Shown: positions 27,350-39,704, counted from the first letter of the stretch. The stretch: DNA of 64,000 nt from Symsagittifera roscoffensis (GCF_963678635.1 NC_087069.1:26958303-27022302), one strand, 5' to 3'. Program-made: numbers and translations. Notes: generated by a model from the sequence alone, not told the origin.

Positions 27350-29468
27350 GCTTGCTTCCGTTTTCGAAGCTTTTCGTGAAGTTTGCTATCAAACATACGG
27401 GCTGGATTGCGCCTGTTACTTCACGGCAAGTAACCTTTCCGGGACGCCTTTCTAAAAGTTTGTAAGCCCGAACTGAAACTCTTAACGGACCGTGAACATC
27501 TAGACCTTGTGCAGCGAATGATACGAGGAGGCACGTCGTCGGTTTACGCGCGCCGATTTTACAAAGCAAACAATAAATACCTCGACGATTTTTCGCCCTC
27601 AGAACCATCAAGCTACATCCTCAATATTGATGCAAACAATTTGTACGGGGGATAATGAAACACTGCCCTTTGCCCTTAAACGATTTTTCAATAGTTGAAA
27701 AAAGTCTGGCAGACATACTGCTCACCAGCGAAACCTCAGAGTGAGGTTATATAGTTGAAGTCAATTTAACCATACCCGAGGAGCTTCACGACTTCTTTGC
27801 TGATTACCCCCTTGCCCCCTCTCGTGAAGTAGTGGACATCGGTGCAATGAGCAACGAGCAAGTCGACATGTTGGGAAAATTGGGAATCACCACACTGCCA
27901 AAAGTGCCAAAGCTTCTACAGACCTTGCATCCTAAAGAAGATTATGTTTTGCACTACCTTACCCTAAAATTGTACCATGAGCTGGGAATGAAAATAACTC
28001 ACCTCGGAAAAGTTCTTCAGTTCCGCCAAAGTCACTGGATGGCACCCTTTGTCGACCTCAACACCCGCCTACGAAAAGCCGCGGTAAATAAATTCCAGGA
28101 GAACTTCTACAAGCTAATTGTTAATTCAGCTTTCGGTAAGACAATGGAGTCTAAGTTAGGAAGAAAGAAGCTGGAGATTGTAAGGAATGAGAAAGAACTT
28201 TTACAAAAAACAGCTCTGAGCACAATGAAAAGCTTTCAAATCATTGACGATCAATTAGCCACAATTAGCTTTTCAGTAACAAAAATATTATGGGATAAAC
28301 CTATGATAGTTGGTGCGACCATCCTAGACCTCGCCAAGCGTTTCATGTTTCAGTTTCATTATCAAAAAATGAAACCAAATCTAAACTTGGAACTCCTTTA
28401 CTCCGACACGGATAGTTTTATTTACGCTATAAAAACTGATGACGTTTACCGAGACTTGGGGAAAATAAAAGCTGATTTCGACTTTTCAAATTACGATAAG
28501 GACCATTTCTTGTTCGAGGATACCAACAAGAAAGTTGTGCTGAAGTTCAAAGACGAGACTGGTGGGAAGCCGATCAGAGAATTCATCGCCCTAAAACCGA
28601 AACTATATTCGGTCGTCCTTAATGGTAAATAAAATTTAAGCCACCCTTCCACCCCCCATTCCTACCTTTTACAGAACAAAAATGCCACCACCAACCTACC
28701 TACACCCCTTAATTTGTTGCATTAAACTATGGGCATTTAGCTGATTTAGGCAACATTATACAATGTTGCCTAAACGTTGATTTATCTGACAACATATTCC
28801 CTCTTTTTTCCACTTTTTTAATCATAATTTGGAGTCTTCTGCTCTTTTTTGGTAAAATGAATCAAATTTTGTTCGGTATAAATTGAGTGGCTGAAGTGAA
28901 ATGAAGCTATCCCCTACGTTGTAGAAAAGAATAATGATTTTGCTTCTGTTTAGAAGGCACTCAAAAATTGAGTGCCAAAGGAATTAAACGGAGTGCACAG
29001 AGAGAATTGGTCCACCAAACCTTCAGGGACACATTATTCACTGGAAAAACAATGAGAGTATACAACTATAATATAGTTTCGAAAGGTCACACCAATATGA
29101 CAGTGAAACAAAACAAACTTGCATTATCACCATTCGACTCAAAACGTTTTCTACTTTTCGACGGAATTTCGACAGTGCCCTTTGGCCATAAAGCCGCTGA
29201 AGAAAATGCTTTTCTAGAAGACATTTACATGGACACCGAGTGGGCCAACTCATACAATGAAACTGATAACAGTTCTCCCGATTTTACACTTCCGGATTGG
29301 GGATTTTTACAGCGGCCCTACTCAGAAGCAGAGCTGCAAGAAGAAGAAGCTTCTAGTAGCCGAGTCCGTGAACGTCCCCCTATAAAAAACCCATTTATTT
29401 TATCTGAAGCTTCAGAAGAACGACCATCTAAAAAACAGCGCAAAGAAAACCAAAACAATAAACATTAA
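27348..29468 (+). pseudogene. Duplicated 3' part of PolB
   Basis: A near-identical copy of 24145-26268, joined directly to host flank, so it lacks the exonuclease half and any promoter. It keeps polymerase motifs A to C and the second intron (28625-28953). Extra lesions are a one-base loss near 27441 and a TGA near 27743. Conversely, its last exon is intact (28968-29468) where the first copy has a 2-bp insertion. It shares the G-run frame break with the first copy. Confidence 0.9.
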
Positions 29469-29841
29469 AGTCTGAAACATATATTTTCAGATGATTTTTA
29501 CTGTTCGTCCTTTTTATACTTCGACTTGTATATGTTTTGGTTTTTACCAATTTACAACTAATAAAATACTCGTATTGAGCTCAATCACTGTTTTAACATA
29601 ACTAGCTTCAGGCAAATAAACTAGTAGACGCAAACCAAGTGTTAATTCAAACAAATGTGTGAAATCATTAGGCTTGTTTTGAATAACAAACTTTAATAGC
29701 ATGACAAATCTTTGACGAAAAGAAAGAAAGAAAGCCAGGAAATGATATCCACATAAAACTAGGACGAAAAAAGAAAAGTTCAGGAATTAGGACGATTAAT
29801 TTTAATTATCGCGGGAAAAGGGACCGCTTTCAAAGGAATTA

Positions 29842-30076
29842 GAAGGAATTATTGTATCGCGTCCCGGTTGTTGAGCTCAGCTTAACAAGATCCTAAGGAG
29901 GGGGTCTTTTACTTTAGGGGTGGGAACTTGCGATCATTTACAAAATCCTAGGATAGGGGTCCTCCAAAAAATTAAGGACCCCTTTCCTAGGATTTTGCTT
30001 TACGTGAGGACCCCCCCCCCCCTTAGGAAGGACCCCCCCCCCCCCCTTAGGATCCGGGACACGATACAATACTACT
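29842..30076 (-). repeat. Right TIR of Polinton, duplicated copy
   Basis: A second copy of the right terminus, with still longer C runs (about 14 and 16) and the GGATCC next to the terminus intact. It ends at 30076, directly before AAATTC at 30077-30082. Confidence 0.88.
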
Positions 30077-30082
30077 AAATTC

Positions 30083-32230
30083 TTCAAAAATTATTCTAGT
30101 ATAAAGTTGATAGAAAGGCAAAAAAAATTGCGCGATGAACAGTTGTATGCAATCCTGCTATTTTAATCAGACAAACCATAAAAAAGTGAGAAACTGTGGC
30201 AATGCGTGTTTTTTTTGTGAAATTTATGATACCTTGAGATTTTCTAAAAACATTGAGAATTTCGCGACAAAAGAGGAGTCTGCAGTCAGTTTGCAAGATC
30301 CGCAACAGTTTCCAATATAAAGTGGCTTTCTGCGTATTAACAAGAAAATATCAGATCAAAAGTACATTTATTATCCTTAAGTGACCAACCGTAGAGTATC
30401 CGCCTAGCCATGTAATAGTTTAAGTGATTAATTCTGTATTAAATATGTCTTTTTGGGCAAATGCACAAATTTGAAAGTCCTTCAATTTTTGAGGTAGGAT
30501 TTTTTTGACTGCTGATACAATTCAATTATAGTAACAAATACCATAAACAGCTTTGCCTTTTGATCATCAATATTGCAGTCGCTTTTTGTTCAACAAATTG
30601 GTTAAAAACATGATTAAAACAATGCAATTGTTTTTTTTCTGAATAAATTTTCAAGAAGCAAAAAAAGAGCTGAAGTGAAATATAGGTTTATATTTTGACA
30701 AAGAATAACTAAACATGTTAAATAATTTTTAAAAAAGTATGTTATTTGACAAAGGTACCGTCCTTTTTTTGCAAATTTAAATTGACAAGATGCTTCAATC
30801 AAAGTGTTTTGTACTTAATTAAACTTTAGATTTGGCGAATTGACACTTCCTGAATAAGGCCACCTGATGCACAAAAAATTACTTGTATTTTTTCATGTCA
30901 ATTTTCACAAACTCTCGCTGACTTTCCTATTCTGAATTCCTTTTATCTAGCAGAAAATTGATACAAAAGCAGAATGTTTGCGCAATGAATAAGTTCCATA
31001 CAATCCTGTTTTTGTTTCGACCATTCTAAGAAGATTTAAAAAAAATTGTGGCAGTAAGTGTTTTTGTCAAATTTGTGATACTTTACCGATAGCTCCTCGA
31101 TTGTTAAGCAAAAATAAATTCTAAAAAAGATTTGGAATCAGCAACGAAATGGGATTCTGTTTTTATTTTGTAAGACCTACAACAGTTTCCAATAAAAAAT
31201 CGCTTCCGCTGCAAATCTCAGAAAATGCGTATTATCTTTTAAATTTCAATTCAACTGCAGAGTTTTTCTCTCAAACAGACTATCCTCTACACATTTAACA
31301 GCTCATATTTAATTTTGTAAAAAATATGTTGTTTTTTCATAAAACACTTAATTTCAATTGGCTTTCAATTTTTTGACTTCAGTTACCTGCTGAAACATTC
31401 AAAATTTTGCGGCAAAGGTTAGATGCAAAATTTTATATGATTTTGAAACATGTTGCAAACTATTCATAGACTTTTTTTGCCTTTCAATAAACCGATACAA
31501 TCGAACGAATGTTTTTTAAAGAACTGAATCTGACTCGAAATTTGAATGTTTTGACTCAAATGAAAAAATGCTTCAATTAGCAGTACCATCCAACACTCTT
31601 GTGTTTTTTCGTTCACCATCAAAATTGAGAGGGAAGAAACTGCCGACTTTTTGATGAAATTCTTGATATCTTACCAAAAGTTTCTAGATTGTTAGGCAAA
31701 AAGATATTCTTGAAAAAATTTAAGAAACCCACAGGAAACATAATGGGAACCCGTAGACAAATTGTGAGATAAATATTAGTGGTTTCATCAAAAACATCTT
31801 TGAAAATGCGTTTTAATGCGTGATTTTTGGCTCAACCTTACAATAACCATCCCCCTAGTTGACATACGGCCCTAGCCATGTAATTGCTTTGAAAATTAAG
31901 TTTTTATAGAAAAAGTTGAATTTCATTCGTCTGCCGTTAAAACCTGACATAAATAGTTTAAATTTTTTCTTGAAAAGCTTTTTGAAAACGAATCAAGTTT
32001 GTTCTACTCAAAATTAACTTCTGAAACTTTAATATATTTTTCTCCTTGACGTTTTTGCGGATATATTGTACAATTAATTCTATATACGTTACTGCGCTCC
32101 GCGTCAAATGCGGAATTCGTAAGCAAAACTTGGATTCAGCAAAAAATTTCTGTCGCTGAACCCTTTTCACAAATATAATAATGATTGTTAGAGTTTTATC
32201 AAAAAACTCCTGATTCTGCGAATTCAGCTA
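30083..32230. repeat. Diverged long-unit tandem array
   Basis: Host DNA with at least three diverged units of about 0.6-0.9 kb. Recurrent phrases in order: ATGCTTCAAT (30787, 31567), GTGGCA(A/G)T(G/A)(A/C)GTGTTTTT (30200, 31052), ACAGTTTCCAATA (30304, 31183), GAAAATGCGT (31233, 31803) and TAGCCATGTAATNG (30409, 31873). Related pieces recur near 33340-33860. No coding content is seen. Confidence 0.65.
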
Positions 32231-32262
32231 CTTGATCTAGTATTTGGATCGGGGACTATTTT

Positions 32263-32610
32263 CATGCGCGAAGGACCGAATGAAAATGGAAGAAAAAACT
32301 CGCGGGCGAAGGACCGAAAACAAAGTTAGGTGAAAATCAATTTTTAAAAAGGAGCAATTGCTTTTCAATCAAAAAGAATTAAATGAAGCATTATTTTGCT
32401 TATTGCATAGCGAAACCCTTTGAATATTAAAATTGTTTCAATTCGGCGGCAGTCAAAGACAATTTGAAATTTTTGCATATTTCTGTCGTTTTCATATTCG
32501 GCCAATATCAGTACTTAGTCCCTGGAAATGTTTATTTCCTTTTCAAACTTTAGAATACTGAAATCTGACCGACTGAATTTTGTTTTTGCGCTTTAGGTCC
32601 TTCGCACATG
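32263..32610. repeat. Small palindromic element
   Basis: CATGCGCGAAGGACC at the left end pairs with GGTCCTTCGCACATG at the right end (one mismatch), and GCGAAGGACCGAA recurs inside near 32305. About 350 bp; it may be a MITE. No target duplication is certain. Confidence 0.5.
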
Positions 32611-32762
32611 GGGGATTCCACGTTTGGAGCAGCATTACGGGTTAATTATTTGTTTTTGGAATCTACACCTGAGGAAAGATCAAACACGTTAGCCTTGTCG
32701 CAAAATCCACGAAAAGGTTTTTAATTGTCAATTCGATCATCGGTTTTTTCCGGGAGAGGGTT

Positions 32763-33162
32763 CTCATGCTGGAGGAACCGAATGCTGGAAAAACTTCAAC
32801 CAATCAAAATCGCTAAGCGTTCCTATTGGCCAAATGCCTTTCTCACAAAATCGAAATCAATACCAGAAAATGTTAATACAAAAAATGTAACAGACGCGGA
32901 TAGAATAAGTGCAGATACAAAAAACTTTGTTTTTTGTTTTTCCATTTTTCGTAAATCAGTATCCTTGAAATAATAGTTTTCCGGCATTATTTTCATCCAT
33001 CTGCTTATTATTTAAGCGGTCAATATTAACACTAATGGCCTGGATTTATTTGCTTAATTTGAGGTTTTTGCAATTTCACTGAGATTTTCGAATAATCAAT
33101 TCTGATTGGCTGAAAATAAGACAAAATAAATTTCAAGCATTCGATCCCTCCAGAATGAGGAA
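32763..33162. repeat. Palindromic element, about 400 bp
   Basis: CTCATGCTGGAGGAACCGAA on the left matches the reverse complement of CGATCCCTCCAGAATGAG on the right with few differences. The match continues inward (TTCAACCAATCA against TTCAGCCAATCA). It looks like a foldback or MITE relic. A short ORF inside is not a gene. Confidence 0.5.
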
Positions 33163-33269
33163 CGCCGCGTAATTTCCGCACTGCGACAAATTTGCCAGGT
33201 ACCGCCACGTTTTGACAGATCAATTATGCTTGAACGACAGTTTTGCATCAATTTAGCTAAAAAATTATC

Positions 33270-33890
33270 GATAAGTTATAAATGAAAAAACATCAAACCA
33301 AGCGCTAAAAATTTTTGTCACAGGAGAAAGAAAGACTTCCGCAACAAATCTTCTATGACTAAATTAATTTTCAAAAACTAGTGGCTTCTGCAACAATTAT
33401 TTGAAAATAAATGTTAGCGCGTAAATATGGAATAAATCGAAAAAGACCCCCCCCCTTCTCCTAAGTGCCCTTAGTTACCTACCGTTCAATTTGAGTCTAC
33501 AAAGTATGAGTTTAGAACAAACACATAAATCAAATGGGCTTTTTAAAATTTGATTGAAAATTTTTAACTTCTAAGGTTACTAGAGGGCGATATTCTACGG
33601 TAGTTGACTTAGAGAAGACTTTACAGTTGATCCCACACTTACATGTTGAAACGTATTTACAAAGGCTTATGGCCAGTTTTCATGCATTTTGAACCAACAT
33701 AATTTTAACACAATTATCAAATTGTTTTTTTTTGGATCAATCTTTTCTGAGATCAACCGTAAAATTGACTCCTAAGTGACCTACTGTTGAACATCTCCCT
33801 TAGCCATCTATTCATTTTGAAGTTTATACCTGCAAAAGATATTTTTGTACAATATGAAAAACGGAAACAATAAATTTCTTTTTTATTAGG
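33270..33890. repeat. Further diverged array units
   Basis: Phrases such as TAAGTG(C/A)CC...TACCGTT and TTAGCCATCTATTCATTTTG echo the array at 30083-32230 at lower similarity. A run of nine C lies near 33447. No gene is seen. Confidence 0.45.
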
Positions 33891-33892
33891 TA

Positions 33893-34120
33893 TAAATCAT
33901 AATAGTCACCGTGTATTATATGACAACCAATAGTCCTCGTATTTTATGGAAAATAATCACTAGTCCCCATGTAAAAAATAATGATCTGCTATGGTGCCCA
34001 TGCAAAATTTTGGGTGATTTTTTTTTCAATTTTTCCGATTTTTTTTTCAGAAATTTCGAAATTTTCTTTTCAATTTTTTGAACTTTTTTTTTAATTATGG
34101 AGAGATGATGTCTCTGTATA
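33893..34120. repeat. Start of GTATAACTAATGATCC-type minisatellite
   Basis: Degenerate, short phrases such as ATAATAGTCACC, AATAATCACTAGTCCCC and AATAATGATCTGC begin here and become regular after the MITE fragment at 34123. T-rich low complexity follows at 34020-34090. Confidence 0.5.
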
Positions 34121-34122
34121 AC

Positions 34123-34510
34123 CAGGGGCGGATCTAGGATTTTCTCGAGGGGGGGGGGCGGATTTTCAAAAAATTTTCCAAAACTTTGACGACCTTTTTT
34201 TTTTTTTTTAGGTCGACCAAATTGATTTTTTGAGCTCTACCATTTCTACCAAAGTACTGTTTTGCTGTTTTGCCCCTTTTTTGGCTAAATTTTCTGCGCC
34301 GAAAAAACAGTCAAAAAAAGCCGTTTTTGGGCACTTTTTGAAAAATTTTGACAAAAAAATCGCGTTTTTTTGGCGCGCGCTCCCCCTCAAAGTTAGTATA
34401 TATTGGCGCCAAAGGCGCCTTTAGAACAATTTTAGGGTCGGTCGGCCAAAAATGGATTTCTGAAAAAGTGCTTTTGGGTCGGCAGGGGGTCGAATCCCTG
34501 AGGGAGGGGT
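34123..34510 (+). repeat. hAT-like MITE, left-end fragment
   Basis: Begins CAGGGGCGGATCTAGG, continues ATTTTCTCGAGG with a G run, and contains the family hairpin GGCGCCAAAGGCGCC near 34405. No matching right terminus is seen. The two antiparallel small ORFs inside are shadows of low-complexity sequence. Confidence 0.7.
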
Positions 34511-35590
34511 ATGTATAACTAATGATCTCTACTTATCACTACTTATCACTACGTACAATTTATTATCCTAATATATAACTAAAGATTCCTTTGTAAAAAA
34601 TAATGATCCCTAGGTTAATTTTAAAAAAGTGGTTCCTAACTATTGATCCATAAGTATGATAAATGATCACTACGTATAACTAATTAACCATATATATAAC
34701 AAATGACTTCTATGCATAACTAAAGATCCTTAGGTATAATTAAGAATACCCATGTATAATTAAGGATCCTTCTTTTAAACGACCGATTCTTAGGAACTAT
34801 TGATCTCTATGTATAACTAATAATGCCTATGTATAAATAAGGATCTCTGTATATAACTAAAATTCACTACGTAATTCTAATTGGTTTCTCGCCGAAGCCT
34901 ATAACATTTGAATAGCGGATTAACTCAGCTAGACGTAGCTGAAATTTTTTTTTCACTTCGGTTCAACTGAATATTTGACTTAATAACAGAGGCAAGGGAA
35001 CAACTTATACGTGCTTTTTTGTGTATGCCAAGACAATGAAGCTGAACATCTTTTACTTAACAATAAAAATCTAGCAAATGTCAATATAACTTCAATAGGT
35101 TTGCAGCTTGTGCCGGCAGCGAGTATTCAATGCTAGTATTACAAAACACGACTTCTAACAAGCTTTATTGCAATAGTTTCAATTGTTTTTGCTTGTTGAG
35201 TTTGTGAAATGAGCCCCGATCCGGTCTCAATCTGTCTAAGCCAGAGTCACGAGGCTCACCCAACTGCTGCGTCTTAAACCGGATCATGTTTACAAGCTGT
35301 TGTGAATTTTTTCATAACTCGATATAAAATTGCATAACAAATAAAGGTTATAAATCCCGCGTAGATTGAATCAAACATTTGAAACAATCTTTGCTTGCTC
35401 ATATCAGTTTTATGACGGTTACTAATTTTCAATTCATTTTTCATTCCTTTGCGTTGCTTGTTGCAAGCAACACTAATGATCCCTACGTATTGCTAACAAT
35501 ACCATGTATAACTAAAGATCCTCTATTAAAGTATTGTTTCCTATCTACAACTATTAATATCTGAGTATAACTAATGTTCGCCATGTATAA
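34511..35590. repeat. GTATAACTAATGATCC minisatellite, left block
   Basis: Tens of degenerate units of about 20-25 bp built on TATGTATAACTAATGATCC. An interruption (34880-35460) contains an unrelated stretch with an 8-bp inverted repeat GATCCGGT/ACCGGATC around 35217-35285. The unit restarts at TTGCAAGCAACACTAATGAT (35460), which also occurs at 38174 after the BEL/Pao fragments. Confidence 0.75.
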
Positions 35591-36410
35591 ATCGCAACAA
35601 TGTCGCCCTCCTTGAAAGAACCAAGTTCAATCAACACTCACTGGGAGCTTCCTTAGTTTGATGCAAGGTCGGATGTAGCAGCCCGTTGCGGTTTTGACTT
35701 TCACTGATCGGCAGTGGCTGTTTCTCCCAAGGTAGACTTCCTCAACCCGAGCAAGTGGCCATTGTAACTTTTGGAGATTGGTTTTTGTCCATCAGGCCAA
35801 ATTCGACCACTTTAAATTTTCGTTGCTTTGAAGTCCACTTCTTCGGAGGCTGCAGAGATGACAATGACTCTTTGCTCCATCGCTTCCAGAAATATCCAAT
35901 AAGTTTCTGCATGTGTCCCACCGTTTGGCTGGATGTGCTTCAAACGGCTGAGTGTTCTTGTCGTCAATGGGGGCACTGGTATTGGCAGGTACTGCATCTC
36001 TCTTCCTGTCAACATCACAGCTGGTGTTAGGGTTGCCAGGTCCGAAACATCGGTCGAAATCGGGAGGAGTAGTCGCGAGGTCAGGATTGCTTCAATGCTG
36101 CATAGCAGAGTAGAAAGTTCCCCATACGTCAAAGCATTGTTCCCATGACTCTTTTAAGATGTGATTTTGCAAGTTCCCAAAGTCTGCTAAAATGAGGAGC
36201 TCCATGCGAAATCATTGTCCAAATGATTCCAATTTCAACTACAACAAACTGTTTCGATTCCTTTCCGAACTTCTTGGTTAGGTACATTTGGAATTGCCTT
36301 AGTTCGTTTTTAGGTCCAGTAAAGTTCAGTCCACTGTCTAAGTACATCCTTGCTGGAGCCCCACGTTAAACACAAAATCGTCTCAAAGCCGCAGTACAAG
36401 ACTGAGACGA
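35591..36410 (-). pseudogene. BEL/Pao integrase C-terminal fragment, inverted
   Basis: Minus-strand segments 35812-36132 (MTYGELSTLLCSIEAILTSR and LATLTPAVMLTGREMQYLP) and 36129-36347 (MYLDSGLNFTGPKNELRQF and GAPHFSRLWELAKSHLKR) match the BEL/Pao integrase core and its downstream region. The two frames are shifted relative to each other. The segment points away from the plus-strand BEL/Pao piece that follows, forming a head-to-head arrangement. Confidence 0.75.
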
Positions 36411-36429
36411 CAAACTGCCCAATGATATT

Positions 36430-38136
36430 ATGAAGACGTTTCTAAGGTGGAAAACTAAAGTTCACAATGTAGAGACGTTTGACATACCGAGACATGTTGC
36501 GGAGGACAGTTATGATTTTCATTTGCTTTGTGACGCATCAGAAACAGCATACGCCAGTTGCATCGACACTAGGAAAACGAAGACGAAATTAAACAATCCT
36601 CTTGTGGCTAAACCAAGAGTTGCACCATTGAAACTCTTGTCGATCCTCAAATTGAAATTGGGTGCAGTTGTGCTAGGATGCAACTTGCTGGATCAAACGA
36701 GGAAAGCACTTCAAAAAACAGGACAAAAGCGGAAGGAAGTTATCAGACGGACAGACGCCAAGATTGTACTTTGCTGGATCAACGAGAGCCCAACGTCTGG
36801 AACAGCTTTGTTCGCAACCGAGTGCATGAAATAGAGGAGGTTTTGAAACCAGTCAACTGGAGCCATGTACGAAGTGACAAAGACCCAGCGTATGCTGCAT
36901 TTGGTGGACTCGATGCAATGACGCTGAAAAGCTCTTCACTCTGGTGGCATGGCCCGAGCTGGCTCTCTGAACTTCGGATTCCATACCAACTAAAGCTTAC
37001 CAAAATTGGTGCTGAAAGAAAGATAATTGTGGCAATTGCTTTCAATTGTCCAAACCATCTTTTGACGCGCTAATCGATCTTGAAAAGTTCAGCAGTTTGC
37101 AGAAGTACTATCGTGTAATATGATATGTTGCTTTTTTCATATCGAAAACAAAACCACTCACAAGATGGCAGTTACAATCATCCAACTTCATTGACGATTA
37201 GAAGCAACGCCATTCTGAGACTAATACGAAACAAACAAACTAAGTTATTCAGTGATGAATTATGGGCGTTGAATGCCGCCAAATCAGTTGCGGAGAGTAG
37301 TCGTTTTCTGCTATTCTACTCCTTTGTTGATGTCGGAGTCATCAGTGTGGATGCGAGACTGACGCAAAATTAAGACCTCGCAGAGGATCAGCACAACCAA
37401 ATCGTGATGCCAAGAAAATTATACTGACCAAACTTCTCTTACATGACTTTCATCTGAAATGTTTGCATACTGCCGCAAATACGATGCTTGCTGAAATTTG
37501 AGGAAGTTTCTGGGTTGTTGACGCGCAAGCAGCAATTCGACAGCTCAAACGAAACTGTGAATTGCCAACGATTCAACGGACGAGCTAATTTAACATTGAT
37601 GAGACACATATCCAAAGAAAAAAACGGCTTTGCCTCCCTTCACTCAAACTGGTCCTTTGCTGGTCCTTTTGAGAAACAAAATGGCAAACAGCTGTCAAAA
37701 TCAAACATGACATGTTTGTTTGTTTCACAACAAAGGCAATACAATTGGAACTAACTTCAAGATTGTCCTCTCAGTCTTGTATTGCTGCTTCGAGACGAAT
37801 TTGTTTTAAAATTTTTGCTCCAGCGAAGATGTACTCAGACAAAGGACTGAAACTTTTTGAACTAAAAGCGAACTAAGGCAACTTCAATTGAACCTAACCA
37901 AGAAGTTCGGAAAAGAGTCAATGCCGAATGCTGCAGACGCGATTGGAATCATTTGGACAATGATTCCCCCAGTAGCTCCTCAATTTAGTGGAATTTGGGA
38001 ATCAGGAGTGAAACTTTCAAAATCACATCTGAGAAGAGTCATGGGGAACAAAGTTTTGACGTACGAGGAACATTCTACTCTACTATGCGACATTGAAGCA
38101 ATCTTTGTTGGTGTAAATCAGTTTTTTGGAGGTTAA
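36430..38136 (+). pseudogene. BEL/Pao RNase H and integrase remnants
   Basis: The first plus-strand ORF (36430-36834) has DASETAYASCIDTRK and VAPLKLLSILKLKLGAVVLG, the RNase H region of BEL/Pao pol. Overlapping frames to 37073 continue it (DAMTLKSSSLWWHGPSWL). After decayed sequence, 37888-38136 shows integrase again (PPVAPQFSGIWESGVK and RRVMGNKVLTYEEHSTLLC). Many frame breaks are present. The 3' end repeats, in opposite orientation, what is seen at 35812-36347. Confidence 0.75.
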
Positions 38137-38149
38137 TAATTTCCTATTC

Positions 38150-39480
38150 ATTTTTCGTTCTTCATGTTGATTGTTGCAAGCAACACTAATGATTGATTAC
38201 TAACTATAGCTAATTAAACCATGTACAATTAATGATCCCGCTATTAAAGATTGATTCCTAACTACAACTATTAATCTCTATGTATAACTTATGATCGCCA
38301 TGTATAACTAAGGATCCCACTTTTAAACCAATAGTTGAAGTGTATAACTGTTACTCTTCATATATTATAATGATCTCTCTTCATAACTAATGACCCCCAC
38401 TTTTATTTAATGATCCCTATTTTAATAAAAATGCGTAACTATGAACTATGATTAATTTAAATTACCGAAAATTAAGTGATGATCCCGAAGTATAAATAAT
38501 GATCCCACTGTGTAACTATTTGACCTTATACATATTTTTGCTCACTATTTGTAAATAAAGGTCAATTTGTCTAACTAATGATCACTCTTCGAAACTCATG
38601 AATTCTATGAATGCTGAGGAATATTTAGACCAAAAGTTCTCTTAATGGATTTTGTATCATGAGACTCTTTAGTGAAGCTTTATAAATAAATATTTCAATG
38701 AGAAAACTCTATAAGATGTTAGCAAGAAAAAAACTTAAGATAATTGATTTGAAATTATTTCTAAAGATATTTATGTATATCTAAGTAACCTATTTTTAAA
38801 TTAATGATTTTAAATGTCTTTGATCTTTATTAATCTACATGTATAACTAATAATCCCTATGTATAAATAATGATCTCTGAATACAAATAAAGTTCACCAC
38901 GTATAACTATCAATGCCTAGGTATGTCTAATGATCGTCATGTATAACTAATGATCCCTCTAACAAACGAATGATTCCTGCGTACAACTGTTAATCTCTCT
39001 ATATAATCATGATCTCTCTTGATAATTTATGACCCCACTTTCCCTATTTTAATTAAAGATCTCTAACTATGACCAATTTTCAAAACAAACTCCCAAAGTT
39101 CAAGTGATGATTCTGAAAAATGAAAAATGATCCCTATCTGTAACTAATGGTCCTTATGTATAACTTTTGATCCCTATTTTATAAGAAGGGTTCAATTTGT
39201 GTAACTAACGATCACTCTTTGAAACTCATGAATTATATGTATACCGAACCTTACTTAGACCAAAAAATTTTCTTCCGGGTTTTTATATCACGCCATCCCT
39301 TTATGAAGCTTTATAAATAAATATCACAAGGAGAAAAACCTATGATACCAAGAAGATTTTATTAGATATCTGATTAAAAATTAAATCCAAGAATATATAT
39401 GTGTATCTAAAGATTCTTCTGTTTAATCAATGATTATTATGTACATCTAATGATCTTTGTGTAATTGGATACTATGAGGA
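38150..39480. repeat. GTATAACTAATGATCC minisatellite with higher-order unit
   Basis: The short unit (CATGTATAACTAATGATCCC and variants) continues. In addition a block of about 215 bp at 38575-38790 (starting AACTAATGATCACTCTTCGAAAC) recurs diverged at 39200-39415, a period near 625 bp. The block contains GAAGCTTTATAAATAAATAT in both copies. No coding content. Confidence 0.75.
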
Positions 39481-39704
39481 CTCATTATCACGAATTTTAA
39501 CAAATTTAACGGAAGTTCCTGTCCATCAATTGATCACGACGTAAAAACAAACTCCAAATGATCCTATCTAGAATCTGTGGGTAATTCTTTTTCTTTGCTG
39601 TTACCAAAATTGGTATATAGATTTAATGCATGGATTACAATTTTCGCCGTTGCTTGAAGTAAAAACATCTAAAAGAAGTCATCAACCAGATCGATCCTTT
39701 ACAA

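Larger units (their letters stand above)
8615..30076 (+). mobile_element. Polinton/Maverick DNA transposon with duplicated right end
   Basis: Terminal inverted repeats begin AGTAGTATTGTATCG at 8615 and end with the complement at 26872 and again at 30076. AAATTC directly flanks the element at 8609-8614, 26873-26878 and 30077-30082; a 6-bp duplication and 5'-AG termini are Polinton hallmarks. The gene set (retroviral-type integrase, packaging ATPase, adenain-like protease, two capsid proteins, protein-primed PolB) is diagnostic. The original insertion is 8615-26872 (18.26 kb). A later 3.2 kb tandem duplication added 27350-30076. Coding is plus-strand except two genes in the 17.3-21.0 kb cassette. 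Confidence 0.95.

Noticed and set aside
27318-27611. Minus-strand ORF of 97 codons
   Set aside because: Antisense to duplicated PolB sequence; the same ORF occurs antisense to the first copy.
34470-34500. GGGTCGAATCCCTGAGG, resembling a tRNA T-arm
   Set aside because: No cloverleaf can be drawn and it lies inside a hAT-like MITE fragment.
34511-39480. CRISPR-like repeats
   Set aside because: Units are degenerate with no conserved repeat/unique spacer alternation, and the context is eukaryotic.
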